Assembly (NCBI RefSeq): GCF_030867145.1 | Contig: NC_134420.1 | Span: 10,746,823-10,810,822, forward strand | DNA: 64,000 bases | Origin: Opisthocomus hoazin | Lineage: Eukaryota > Chordata > Aves > Opisthocomiformes > Opisthocomidae | Direction: 5' to 3' | Made by a program: the position numbers and the translations under genes | The notes under the pieces: generated by a model | Seen by the model: the letters and a program-made list of their open reading frames with translations, nothing else | Database searches by the model: none | Told to the model about the DNA's origin: nothing | Shown here: piece after piece, positions 36,773 through 49,800 of the stretch | How the letters are laid out: each line of letters begins with the position of its first letter | How positions within the stretch are numbered: position 1 is the stretch's first letter

Positions 36773-39623
36773 GACGTTTACAAATATTAATGGTGATTGA
36801 TGAGTCAAAACAAAACTTTTCTCAATCCAAGTCAAGGACTGTGAGATAAATCATCAGGTTTAATGAAGAAAATGAGTATGGGACTGGAAAATGGAGGGCA
36901 GAAATTAGGCTTAGCTGGTAAACAGAAAGGTGAGGGTTGACCTATTTTTTTCATTTGAATTTTTTTTTTTGTTCTAAATTTATACCTGTTCCACAAAGAA
37001 AGAGAGGTGAAACCTCCTGGTGCAGCAGGCACAAGCAGAAAGCCTGTCGCTTGTGCTGCTCGGGGGATGGACAAGAGGAGCAGAACAGGCAGCCAAGCCT
37101 CCGAAGAGGGAGACATCACTCGTGTTCCTAAGGGACCAAAGAGCACTGAGCAAATTTGCTGTCACTCACAAATTAGAGTTGACTGAATTGAAGCCTGGGA
37201 TTTTGAGGACCTGCCTACAGGGACAGGAAAAGTTGTGGATATGTCTTATTATACCTCTGTTGAAAGAATTTATATTTCTGGGTTTTATTACAGTAAAATT
37301 TGCCTTTTTTTCTGAATTTAAAAGCCTTTTCAGCTTCTTTGGGGAGTTCACTGTAGAAAAAGATAAAAGTGGATCTATCTAAATGCTTTGGTTGTCTTGG
37401 GGTCCCATCAAATGCTCATTGCCTTTTTTATTTTTTGAGGGTTCATAGTTTGGGCTGTGGCTAAGCAGGAAAGAGAAAGCTTGGCCATAGTGTCTTCATC
37501 TAATAAAGAAAACCTGTCCCCTCAGCTCTTTCCTATGCAGCGCATCACTGTTCCTGCCAGCTTCTGTTAAATGCAGAAGGTGTAACATTTTTATATCTGC
37601 TCTCATTCTCAAGTTAATGTCTTGTTCCTGCCTACCTTATTCATTCTCTACCTGTCTCTTGTTCTGTTGTCATTATGTTATAAAGAGTGATTTGACTAGT
37701 CAAGATGATTTCTTTCATACTGCTGCTATGAGCCAGTGACGATAAAATAGCTAAAAGCAGTGCCCAAAATAGCAGCGCACAGGTATAGGTTTGCCAGAGT
37801 GATTTGGTAGTAATTACTGTATCTGTCCTTCTGTGGTGTAGTGTTACAAGTGAGACCCAGCACTGTGAACAAAAGCTGCTCTTTCTTCCTTTGATGCATT
37901 TTTCTTCCTTCTTTTCTGTTTTTTTTGGGAGCTGGAAACCAGAACAGACCTTAGTAGCAACAGAACAAGCAACAGCTTCAGCCACCTCAACTTTTTTTCC
38001 TTCCCAAATGGTGGGGGGCAGCAGTTTTTCACCTGCAGGAACATCTAAAATTCAATTGCAGAATTCACTTTTCATCCTATAGGCTGTGTGTACTGAGAGA
38101 AGAAGGAACAGAAATGGTGTTAAAAAGGTAGTACTGGGATTTGACATTTTCAGTGGTTTGGCTGGTTTACCTCCTTTTTTCTGTACCCCTCTCACAAGGA
38201 AGATTTCCAGTGGTAGTTGTTGCCATGGTACTAAGCAGGATGAGGTGTCTACTCCAATCTTAAAACTATGTTTATGGTCGTATCGTGAAAAATTATCTCT
38301 TTTGACAAGTCAGGCTTGTTTACGCAGAATTAATACAGCACCACTTCGCTTATTCTGAAGTGGAGAGAGGCTCTTCAGGTCATTCCCCATGTGTCAAGGC
38401 AAATACGAGCTTCAGCAGTGCTGGAAAAGCCTTAGAATTAGCTCTGTCCTTCCACTCCCTCGTTAGCTGTTCAAATGAACAACCGCTTCACGCCCTGCCG
38501 AGCAGCTGATTGGCCTTGGAGGGAAGAAGCATCTCAAGCAGTATTAATGTTTCATTGAAAATCATGAGAGCCAGGGAAGAGGGGAGGGGAATTAGGGAAC
38601 TCAAACCCCCAAATCAGTAGTGCCTTTTATTTCACCAGGCCCCTTTCTTTTGAGCAGCATCCCTAATTGTCTCCCACATTGGATTTCCTCTCAGGACGTT
38701 CTTGCTGACTTTGTGAGATGTTTTTGCCAAGGGTAGTTTTAACAGTGTATAGAAAGGAGTTCAGCCCTTTCCCCTTTGCTTTTCTCTCTCTGTTCTCCGT
38801 TCCTTCTCGCCAACCCTGTTAACAGTATTTACTATGATGTATAGTGTATAGGAGATGGAGGAGCAACGAAGCTGTGCAGTCCCTCCGTCCTCTGCTGTTT
38901 TCCCTTCTGAAATCATCACTGTTGCATCAAGACCTAGTACATTTACCATGTAAAAAACCCTTATTATTTTCTCAGTAAGCAAAATGGATCAAAAAGCTGT
39001 AAAATTGGTGCCTTAAAATGCTATCTCAAAGATACAAGAGCAAACTAGATGTGATAAACCAGTCAGTAAAGGAGTGTAGTAGAATGTATGACAGCAAGAA
39101 CAGCCAGCTGCATCTCGTAAATACACAAATCCATGGACTCAAACAGTATAAAACATCCGAAGCTATAAAAGAGGAGCAATTCTTACTTTTTTGTAGCAGT
39201 CCCAGCAGTTTGAAACATGGTTGGCAGCCATTCCAGTGTGTTTATTGCAATCATAACATCATTGATATTAAAAGAAACATCACCTCAGAGTGGGTATTCA
39301 CATAAGATCTTTGATTCGTTGTAAGTAGTATAGCACATGCCAGGGTAATTAGATCTGGAAATGCTACTAATAAATAAAAACTGTTTTCTTAGGATAGAAG
39401 TAGAAAAAAGTTAGATACAGAAGTGTTGCATGATTCGCCCTTGATTAACAAGGAACGACCCCTTTTATAATGTTTCAAGCAGTACTGTCCCCAGTAAATG
39501 GCAGCAAATAGGTGCTGCGTCCTTAAGTACTTCTGAGATAAATATTAATGTTGAGTTTAAAAACACGAATGTTGCTTATTCTTTGATTTATTAGATAGAC
39601 TTGGGGAAAAAAGCAAGCTTTTA

Positions 39624-39703
39624 GATGTCCCTGCTCATGGCAGGGGGATTGGAATCAGATGATCTTTAAGGTCCCTTCCAACCTTATCATTCTATGATTC
39701 TAT
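39624..39703 (+). mobile_element. CR1 3'-tail fragment, 80 bases, in SYT9 intron 1
   Basis: Only the last 80 bases of a CR1 remain. GTCCCTGCTCATGGCAGGGG, a variant of the GGACTAGATGATC block and CCCTTCCAACC are followed by the ATTCTATGATTCTATT tail. It is a severely 5'-truncated insertion on the plus strand. Confidence 0.88.
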
Positions 39704-40856
39704 TTCCTGACACAGCAACTGAATGAAAGGAGTGATGCTGGCATGCTTGGTTCAGGATAAAGGGAGGACTTAGCCCCAGCTAAGGAGGACTAGGAACATA
39801 CAAAACAGCATAGGAGGTGTCTGGCTGTTAGTCCTGCGAATCCAGTATTACTCTACAATGTGTTAATACAAACTTGTTTGATTCAGGGATGTTGTTTAGA
39901 GACAATGATATGGTTTAGTTGACTGGAACAGATTGCTAGTTGGGGACTGCGAAAACTTAAGGCTCTTAACTGTGCCAGTCACCTGGGTGTCATCTTGGGG
40001 AAATTTCTCAGTGCTGCTTTTCCCCTGCACTTTCAGTTGCCTTCTCAGTACCTATATGCAGTCAAAATTCCAGCTAATCCCCCATCTGTAATCAGCGGAG
40101 AAAGCAGGGCATGTCTGAAGTGTGATGTCAGTAAAGCACTGAGCAGAAAACCACCTAAAAAGCAGCCAAGAGAAAGCATGGGGCCCAAGGACTTAGGTGG
40201 AATGTAGTCTTCCTGAGTATGGTGCACTCTGTTTTCATAGTGAACAGGCTACAAGAGCCTCTGCTTTGTTGGGGCCTCTCAACACTTTACTCTTATAAAT
40301 TATAAACAATGTATTTTCTTCCTGTGTACGGTAGCAAATAGAAATGTGCCTCTTTTATCAGCAAGCAATGCATAATTGAGAGGCAGAGATCTGATGGAAT
40401 ACACATTCAAATGGGAATAAATAAAAGCATAAGGAGGGTTTCAAAACCTCTGTTTCTGTGCTGGGCTTAATCTGAATATTTAGCTATGGAATTTATTCAT
40501 TATATCTGTTTGCAAGCTTGGATTTATGTTTTCAGACCTAAATCCCACCACACACTCTAGCCTGCATCTGACTGTGCAACAGTACTAGCAGGGTAACTTT
40601 TAGTTTTCTTTTGCATATCCCAACATTTTGCCATTTACTGCCCCTTTTTCAGCAGAAGAGTTTCAAACATTTACTTTCATGGTCTGGGTTGGATTGCAAA
40701 TGCACATCTCAGCATGATAATACCATTTGAAACCAAAACTGAAAGGACTACTAGAATGGTAATCCTGTTCCCATTATTGCAGCAGAAATGCAAAGTAAAA
40801 AGTACGTTTCTTGGAGGGAGAGACCTTTTTAACGTGCTCCCATTCTCTAGTTTGCC

Positions 40857-40872
40857 CACACACACACACACG
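40857..40872 (+). repeat. (CA)8-type short tandem repeat
   Basis: About 16 bases of CACACA leading into CGTGCGCATG in intron 1. It is a minor dinucleotide repeat. Confidence 0.85.
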
Positions 40873-42989
40873 TGCGCATGCTTGGGATTCAACAGTGTAT
40901 TTTTACAGGCTAAATTTACTTGTTATTAAGAATATCTATTTGTTCATTAATTTGGCGTATACCTCAACATGCATATTTTGCTCGTGTTTAAGGAACTTTA
41001 AAATGAGCCACCCACCCCATACATTAAAGTCCTGTAGAGAAATTGTTTCACAGTGAGATAACTCTACTCAGTAGCCAGATAACAGCCCAACTTCCACAAG
41101 TCTGGAAGTTTGGAACATGCAGGTCTTCGAAGTGCACGGTCCTTTTCCCTTCTTCCTTTTGCCCTTCCCTTCTTCTTCTCTTTTGTCCGTTTTTTTCTTA
41201 AGTGAAATGTTTTCTAGTTTCTTAATGTTCACATTTTAGTCATTCAAAAAATTATTCCCTTTTCCTACCTTTACCTGATTTTTCTCTAAAATTGGAGCAA
41301 AACTTAATCCTGCTGTAAGTCAAATTTCAAAAGCCGCTAAACCAGAGCCACTAAATCTGACCTCATGACTTCTGTAGTACTACTTGCACTCAAAATAATC
41401 TTAGAGAGTAAAATTTTCAAAGAAACGTACATAAGTGGAACTACTCATACCCACTGAAACTGAGTGGGAATTTGATATATAAGCCCTTTGTGTATTTTTG
41501 AAAATCTGAGCCTTATAATTTATGGTTGCATAAAAGAAGAAATGACTGCTTCTGTTCAGTATACTTATCCTAGTATTATAATGATCCATTTTGAATGGTC
41601 TCATCTTACTTGTTCCATTTTGTATTACTTGAATAATAAATATATGCTGTAACAGGAAATTAACAAATTCTTCCTTAAAAAAACAAAAATGTGATAAATT
41701 TTCCCCTCAATGCTATGCACTGTCAGTGAAAGTTAGAAATTCACAGTGTGAAAAGTAATCTTTGCTAACTTAGTGAGGCAAATATAGGTTGTTAAATGTC
41801 AACCCAAGGATGGGAATAGTGTTAATTTAAAGGAAATAGGATCACAGACAGTTCCTGGGAGAAGGATGTATACAAGCACCTGATTCTAAAGAAAAGATTT
41901 AAAATAATGTTCATATAATATGTTTTTACGTTTGTTTTTTCATAATATAGTCAAACAATCAGAAGTGTGATTTATTATTTCTTTTAATCTCCTCTTATTA
42001 TTTTTTTTTTTGAGGACCATGTGAGACCAGGATAAGTAGTGGAAATTGGTGGATGCCTTATCTACCTAAGGATGTTGGATGACAAAGAAAAAAGTATCAA
42101 GTGTTCAAAAAAATTATGCTAAAATCATTCAGCTGAAGTAGCCAAAAAATTAGCAAATCCCATTAGCGCATTCCAGTTAGCAAGGACAGTGGGTTGTAGC
42201 TGTCTCTGGGGAGCTGAGAAGAAACCCACATTACTATTCTTAGCTATACCTTTTTCTGGGGAAGAATAAAAAATGTAGAGGCCAGAAGATGGCGAAACAG
42301 CGGTTAGAAATTTACCATCAGTTTACTCTGTTACATATGTTTGGTTTGTCCTTAGAAGTAGCAGAGTTCTTGGAGTTCTTCAAAACCCAAGGAATTCCCA
42401 GGTTCTGAGAGCAATCCAGCTGCGCAATTCTTGGGGGAGGAGAGACGACATGAAAGCTGTGGCTCGGTGTTTCCACACTGTTTTCTTAAGTATCCCACTG
42501 CTGTGGTATTACGGTTTCTGGGAACAAGGGGCTGCCGCCAACATTTTCTTCTTTACAGTCTCTTTGTAATTCTGAGGGGGAGGTAAGGAGAGCAGTTGTT
42601 CTCCCCTTGGAACAGGCCTGAGGAAGAGCAGCCATGAGTCTGCAAGGACATCGCAAAGTTGATGGGCCCTTTTCTACATCCCGTTTGTTTATGTGTGCCC
42701 ACCCGGAGAGACTAGTGCATAACATGGGGGGTATAGCGCTGATTATAATTGAACTAGTCTTAAAAAAAACCATGCCGTGTACCGTGATGATGATTTCTCT
42801 CTCTGGTAAGGTTGTTTATCCTCTTTTTCTTATTTATTGCTTGAGTGAACCTAATACATTTGAAATTATGTTTTAGAAGGAAGATACTGCGCAACCGGTG
42901 GTATTTCACTGCAGAATAACCCCCGAAGGGATTTGTAATCCCCTGGTACTATCATCTAATAGTGAGCCAAACTGAATAATAAGCTCAGT

Positions 42990-43500
42990 GCTATGAACAC
43001 AGCTTCGTATTCAGCCTCATTCTGGGTTAGTTAGCATTGCATAGTAATTAATTATTATTCCGTATTTATGCTACCAATGTCATCCAGAGGCTGGCCTAAA
43101 CACACTCGAGCCGCTGGCAACGGCAGTATATATACCCGCAGATACTTCGTTCTCTCTCTCTGAGTGTGTGCTGTAGACTGTCTCTCCAAAGATTGTTCGC
43201 AAGTCTTCCCTGTAGCTAAACATAACAGGACAGTGTGTGCTGGACATCAGTCAAAGACGCACAGTGACACACAGCTTACTAATTACTATTAATGTTTACA
43301 GGGTTTGGAATGTCCTGATTGATTTTGGCACTGAAAGTGCAGTCTGTTAAATTGCTGTCACCTTTGTTTCATCCTAGGTCTCATTGAGAATCTTGTGTGC
43401 AATTAACTGTAATTACTGTACTGAATTTATTCTAAAGTGCACAATGCATTGCTGTTTTGTTATTTGGATCTCAAAATTGGTGAGTTAATTGCCTACAGAA
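42990..43500 (+). promoter_or_regulatory. Candidate intronic enhancer with clustered TAAT cores
   Basis: Three dense groups of homeodomain-type TAATTA/ATTA cores occur within 380 bases: 43,043-43,061 (AGTAATTAATTATTATTCC), 43,277-43,294 (TACTAATTACTATTAATG) and 43,400-43,419 (CAATTAACTGTAATTACTG). A CpG-containing segment (CTCGAGCCGCTGGCAACGGC) lies between the first two. This mix is typical of conserved developmental enhancers. It is a pattern-based guess, since conservation cannot be seen from one sequence. Confidence 0.3.
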
Positions 43501-45281
43501 ATACAATTCAGAATAAGGGAATCTTTGTGGTAAGGGTTGGGGTTTTTTTTTTTCAGAGTAGAAAAACCCAAAAATTTTAACATAGTTCGTGTTCCAAACT
43601 CATAGTCCTCCTGTACTCGAAATCTCACTAACTTCAGGGAGAGTAACTTGTGCATAAAGACACGACAGGTGAATCTACATTACCAACTTGTGTGGCACGA
43701 CGAGAGAAGTTGGATTTTTCTGTACCGCATTCTGGTGATAGGACCAAATGTCCCTGTTGCGCTGCTACCAGTGGTGAAGCTTGTGCGGGTTGCCAGTTGA
43801 AGGCACATGTCAGGCAAGCCCAGAGCACCAACTGCAGGAAGACCCTGCTTCCACACCACTGAACCCCGGAGTCTAGCTTCAGCCTTGGTTCCACCAGGAC
43901 GAAAACTACTACACACACCCCCACCAGTGGTGTGTCTCACTCAACTGAGTACCACCAAGCTCCAAGGCAAAGCTGCAGCAAAAAGAATCCTTCCCCCTCC
44001 CTCATCCAATGCTAAATCACTTAATGTGGACACATCCTATGTTATTTAAGAAAGGCTCCGGTTAAAGATGTTGAAACAAATTGTTGTGCTGTCTGTAAGA
44101 CAGGGCAATTGTTTGCTGCATATGGAGCTGTACGATAATTCTTGAAAGGAACATATTTCCTCCTCGCATTCTAGGTTGCAAGGTGGAAGAAGCACTGAAT
44201 TGCCCATATGAATTCATCTGTCAGTTTAGCCTGGCAATATTTTCTATTTAAACAGCCAAAGTTCCAGAATTAATGTGTACTGTCTAGAAACCTCCATAAA
44301 AGAGCTTCACCAAGAAGCAGTCTAGGACAGCAAAAAAGTGAAGCTCTTCCTACAGGTAAAGGACAGGAATCTGCAAAATTTTCCTTGATGGGACTGGAGA
44401 GCTACATTGTCTCCTGGTATCACCCAGGGTTTGGATGTTGGAACACAGGTCTGTGTTTTAAGTTTATACTGACAGCACCTGCACTCTTCATAGTGGATTG
44501 TTCAAGGAAAAGCTAATCAGAAGTTTCCTTGCTGTCCTTTTTAAAGCAGAAGATACTCTTTAGTTCCTCATTTTAAGAAACTAGCTGTTCTAATTTTTCT
44601 GGGGAAAATAATTTCAGGAGATAAGATACAGATCTAGTTAAATTAACTTAATTAAAGAAAATGCAAATCCAGTAGAATGAGAGTGTAGATTCTACTTGCT
44701 GCAAGCACAAAATCTCTCCAAGAGTCTGGATATGACGTATAATGACAATGATTGTACATCTAAAGTATTAGAAATATCTTCAGTCGGAATGCAGGATGAA
44801 AACAGAGTCTGTTTGATTTGAATTTATTTTACCTACTGCAAGTGGAAAGACAAGCCAAAATATCATGGACTGATATCCAGCACATTCAAACTATTTTAGA
44901 GCTTACTCTTAATCCAGTTAATTATTTTGCTATTCTCCTTTCAATTAATTATCAGATTAAAGTTCTTATGTAAAATGGTGTTTTGATAATAAAAGATTAT
45001 AAAAGAAATACTGCAGAGTTTGCTTTAGAAGAAAGCATAGCAAGATTGAAATCTGCAGAATTCCAAGTTAAAAGAGGCTATTAACTTTGAAAGCAATCAC
45101 AGGTACAGGTATATACCACAAGAAGATGGGATATATTACATGGGTATGGAAGACTAGAACAAATCTTTACTGTAGGAATTGTCTAGGATTGTACATAAAT
45201 ACCATTGCTTGGATTGTCTGCTTAGATCTTCCAGCATTCTTACATGTATCGAAACGTATGTTTCTTCTTTTTTTATTACAG

Positions 45282-45520
45282 ATGTTGATCGTAATTGTTT
45301 TTGTAGTATTTCAGACTGCCTGGGATCTACTCTGAAAATGAAAAGAGTTCTTTTGTTTTACAACCTAAGAAATGATGCTCAGCAGTCCGTTTGTGCTGCA
45401 GAGTATGGTGACAAAGCTTTTCAGTTGTCTGTACCACTTTCCTTCTGCAAAAGTCTGTTCGTTGTATCAGTTGGTACTTTATATGTGGTGGCAATACGCC
45501 TACTGTCTCACAGAAAGCAG
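45282..45520 (+). other. Candidate cassette exon in SYT9 intron 1
   Basis: A strong acceptor (TTTCTTCTTTTTTTATTACAG) and a fair donor (AAGCAG then GTGCAT) bound 239 bases, open in the phase set by SYT9 exon 1 (G plus AT gives Asp). The 79 complete codons plus the shared Asp encode a Cys-rich start (DVDRNCFCSISDCLGSTLKM) and a hydrophobic part (SLFVVSVGTLYVVAIRLL). The exit phase does not fit exon 2: inclusion would read ATA TCT CAG TAA and stop at once. It may be an alternative exon, a noncoding-transcript exon or a pseudo-exon. No known SYT9 isoform of this kind comes to mind. Confidence 0.28.
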
Positions 45521-46667
45521 GTGCATTTGGAGAGATGGCAGCTTTCTCAGAACTCAATTATTTAATTAACTCATTTGTAACTAGATTATTTGAAAAAGCC
45601 ATGCCATCTGTTTAGTGGTCAGAATCCTGCTTGTGTGCTAAGCAATGATTATTAAATTATCTGCGTCCCTTTCTATTTAGTTGCATGCTGTTTTACTAGA
45701 AACAACTGGAAAGTTGCTAGACTCAAAATTAGAAGTGAGAAGATCCAGATTCCATTTTTAACTTTTCAGCTGATTTACCTGATTTCACCTTGGGCAACTG
45801 TGCTGCCTCTTGGTTTCTGTTGCCCATTTGTAAAAAGATATTTAAATAACTTTGACATTTATAGGAGGGAAAATGCTACTTAGTGATAAACTGTTTAATC
45901 ATTGTTATAATTTAACAGCTTTGTTCTACAAGCTGCTTGGTAATGTGGATAGAAAAACACTACAAACAATTCTTCAAATATCCATTAGGGTTTCTGAACA
46001 CATTTCTTGCACTGTTTACATGCCATTAACATTTGTCAGATTCAGATTTTATTCCCGATGGCTTTATCTGTGTATGTCCAGACATTCAGAGTGAATACAT
46101 TAAAAAATTTAATAAATAATCCTTGATTTTTTTTTTTAATAATTTACTTATCCTATCAGCAATGGCAACATTACTAATTAGTTAAATAATGACAGAAGGC
46201 TGTTATTTATGTCTCATAGATATATAGCAGAGGTCACTCAGCTGTTAAATAAAGAGAAAATCTGAAAAATCTTGCAAATTTCTCTTTAAAATCTTTTCGG
46301 TTATGTATTTCTCTTAAAAATCTGGATTTGCATGTCTTTTGCCATTTGTAGGATATTTGAAATTAGTGGAGGCAAATATTTATTTTTAATTGACCTTCTT
46401 GCCATCATCCAAGAGGGCAGGAGGTATACTGTTAGCTGGTGGACAGTAAGGATGAATACATCGTGTATCAGAGAGGTAGTCTGAAGACAATGGCAAGAAA
46501 GGGATCAGTCAACCCCTTATCTTAATCAGTCCTAAATAATTACACTCCTGAGCGTACACTAAGCCTGCATCTAGCTGCTAGTGAAAATCAGGGTATCCTA
46601 GGTGCACAGAGGATTTCTTTTTGTAATTCTGAGGCTACTGTGGAAAGTCATCAACCGATGACTTTTT

Positions 46668-46820
46668 CATAGAAACATGGAATAGAATCATTTAGGTTGG
46701 AAAAGACCCTGAGGATCATTGAGTCCAACCGTTAACCTAACACTGCCAAGTCCACCACCAAACCATGTCCCTAAGTGCCACATCTACACATCTTTTAAAT
46801 ACATCCAGGGATGGTGACTT
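46668..46820 (-). mobile_element. CR1 3'-end fragment, antisense, in SYT9 intron 1
   Basis: A minus-strand CR1 fragment of about 150 bases. The plus strand reads GAATCATTTAGGTTGGAAAA, then a GAGTCCAACCGTTAACCTAA block, ACCATGTCCCTAAGTGCCAC and TACATCCAGGGATGGTGACT. These are the 3' UTR and last codons of the same long-CR1 type as the copy at 3.4-5.6 kb. It is cut at about 46,820. Confidence 0.9.
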
Positions 46821-49800
46821 GGTATGAAGGGAAGCTTGCATTTGGCAATGCTTTCTCACACAGCTCATCACAACTCGGTCAAAACGGAGGGAGGTCCCTA
46901 TAGTAAAGTGTGGCTCCAGCCTTACAGGTCTGAGAGTTGTTGTCCCCCTCAAAATCTATTCTACTTATCAGAACTTAGTAATTTTTTAAAACACCAATGC
47001 CCTAGAGGCAGCCTCATTTATTAAGCTTATGTCAGTGGTCACTTTCTATGAATTTAATATATACTTTTGAATCTTAGCTTTCCACCCATGCTGACATATC
47101 TTAAACTTGGGATGTACATGTGTGCATGTGTGTATTGGAGGGGAGGGATGGAGTGAGGGAGAAGAACAGAAAGCAAAGGAGAAACCTTTGAACACACGAA
47201 ACAATGTATATCAGTTTGGAGCCATCTGCCTGAGTCTGCAGTGTTTGAAAAATAGAGTGTATGAACGCGCCTGTTCATTATCATTGAGGGAAGTAGATCA
47301 GAAGTCTTTGGGACACTTTTAAAATATTAACTGTTAATTTTTTAACTGCTGGACATTTTTCGATGCATTGAAGTATCACACCTATTCACAGTAGTTGATA
47401 CTGGTAAATAGGGTTCAACAGGCAGTCGTTGCTATAAATGCCTTCTTGTATGAAATGTAAGAGCTTCTGATCCTTCCACTGCTTAGAGTCTCTGGTGCTC
47501 ACAAATGGATGTTTCCTTACTTGTGCAAAAAGGCTCACAGTGTTTCTTAAATATCTAAAATAAAAATACTTCCTGCTTTTCTTAGGTGAAAAATGCACCA
47601 TGAGGCCCCTTGCAACTTTTGAAACCTCTACACGGATGCAAAACTAATGTATTCAGTGAAGTTACTATCAGCCTTAAAACACTGAAATGCTGAAGCGTTA
47701 GTATCTTGACCTTTATGTCAAGATGAATGAAAACCAAATTAACTTCTGACTCAGCAGGCCTTTCTGAAGGACTGTGTTTGTTAGAAAATGTCCCTGTTTT
47801 TACATATAGGTATAAGGGCAAAAATAAGCTGTTTTCCATAAAAGCTAAAACATTTTAATCTGGAAATTTGCCAGAATTTCTAGCCTTAATGAACTAGTTA
47901 TTGATACTGTTCTTTGGCATTTGTATTTTGTTATAATCTGACTGGTTCTATAGTACACAGCTGTGGGTATTGTTGAGTGGAAGGTACAAAAGGGATTGGC
48001 AAATTTAGAAGTTAATAGCACATAGGGTTATATCAGGCTTTCATCTTTGTCCCTTCTGCCCCATCTGTCTCCTTCTAAAGATTTGTTTTCCCTATGAATC
48101 CAACAGATGATTGTCAGAAACTCCTGAACTTTCACAGTACCTAATTTGTTGAGCATGTCCCTTTGACCATGTGGTAGGGCCAGGCTTCTTCAGGTATAAC
48201 TGCCCAATGTTACTCACAGAATTTAAGGACACGTTAATATATTACTCTTCAGCAGTCACTGGCAGCAATTCTCATCACATCTGTGACTCAGACTGACATC
48301 TAGATTTCGGACAGTAGCAATCCCGTGGTTACTTCACTGATCGGATAGTAAATGAATGCTGAAATGCACTGTTCTGATTTATTATTTATTTGAGTTTTTT
48401 CTTTTTCAAATCTATTATAGCTCAATAAAAGTGCTTAGATTAGCAGCTGTAGAGAGTAAAGCCCTGAATTTATCCCTACGGTCAACTAGCTTGCTATTCA
48501 GTGAGAAAGCCACATATTTGGATGGGTCCTACATGATATGGAGTAAGAATACTGACAAGCCTCAGAAAGTTGGGCATGAGGACCATTACCATCCTTCTCA
48601 ATATCAGAACTTCAGTGCATTTGTTTCTGTAACCCAATGTGCATTTTGGGTACACTCATTGAAACAACAGGATTAGACTCTACTGCTTTCTTCTTAGTAA
48701 CAAATATTGATCCGCGTGAGTCCATTAATCTGGGGCGGGTGGGCATTTGTCACTACTACGGAGTGTTTAATATTTGCTTTCTTAGTCATAATTGCAGTAT
48801 GTCGGCTTGCCTCTCCATAAAACCAGTTAAATACAAGAAGAAAAATCCCTCAAGCTTTCCAGTTTCAATTTTACATTCACAACTAAGTACAACATGAAAT
48901 TGTGTAGTTCATAAAAAAACTTCAAAGAGTTTTTGCTATTAGTTCTTTTTACAGATTCCTTTTAATATTAGGAATGTCTTGCATAGCTGTACAGTTACAC
49001 CCAGGATAGCAGAAATCCAGGTATGTTCAGTTCTTATGCAAAGCATACATTATTTAGTACATGCTTCGGAAAGATAAGCAAGTTGAAGTTCCCCTTTGCA
49101 TTTGGATTTGCCAAAATTAGGAAGGCTTCCAAGAGCATCTCAGCTTTAAAATAATTACTTCCTGGGAATGAAAAGCAGAAGACCAGTCTGAATGATAATT
49201 TTTTATCAAATCTGTTTCTCAGTTCTATTCTTTAACCGTTACTTTTTTAAGCTCTTTCACTTCAATTTCTCTTGCTTTTCTGCTTGTAGTTTCTCTGTTT
49301 CCATATCTGTTCTACAATTTTCTCTTGGACAGTATTTTAGACAGACAGGATTTCCAGAACTACCCACTAGTACCAGTCTGTGGAAGCCTTGAATTTGTTT
49401 CTTTTGCTCTCTGGAGACAAAAAAGAGCTTGGATGGGAAAGAAGTATATTCTGTATATTTTTTCTAACAGTAAATTCATAGTAAACTTGATCTGATTGTA
49501 AATTACTAATTCATTATCTTTCCTAGTAGTAAGTATGCCCATCAGTAAGACTTCCATCGCACCTTAATACATATGGATCAGATAATTTTATAAAATGTGA
49601 ACCCTAAGTTCACAAAGAACAGATACATAATATATTTGTCAAGGCTCATTTTCTGAAAAACTTTTTTAAAAAAGTCGCTGTAATCATTACAGTGCATCTG
49701 GCTCTTCATCTGAGGAGGATAAATGCTTTCAAAGCTGTGTTTATGTCCCTTTATGCCAATGGCTCTCTCCTAAAAGAATAATCAGGCTATTTAATCAGTA

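Larger units (their letters stand above)
35848..46667. other. SYT9 intron 1, middle part
   Basis: It holds T runs, the 80-base CR1 tail at 39,624, the CA repeat, the TAAT cluster at 43.0-43.5 kb and the candidate exon at 45,282-45,520. About 38,400-38,620 is less AT-rich, with CAGCTG and ATTGG motifs, and could be another regulatory block. A GC-raised stretch at 43,640-43,990 has open frames on both strands but no recognisable product. Confidence 0.5.
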
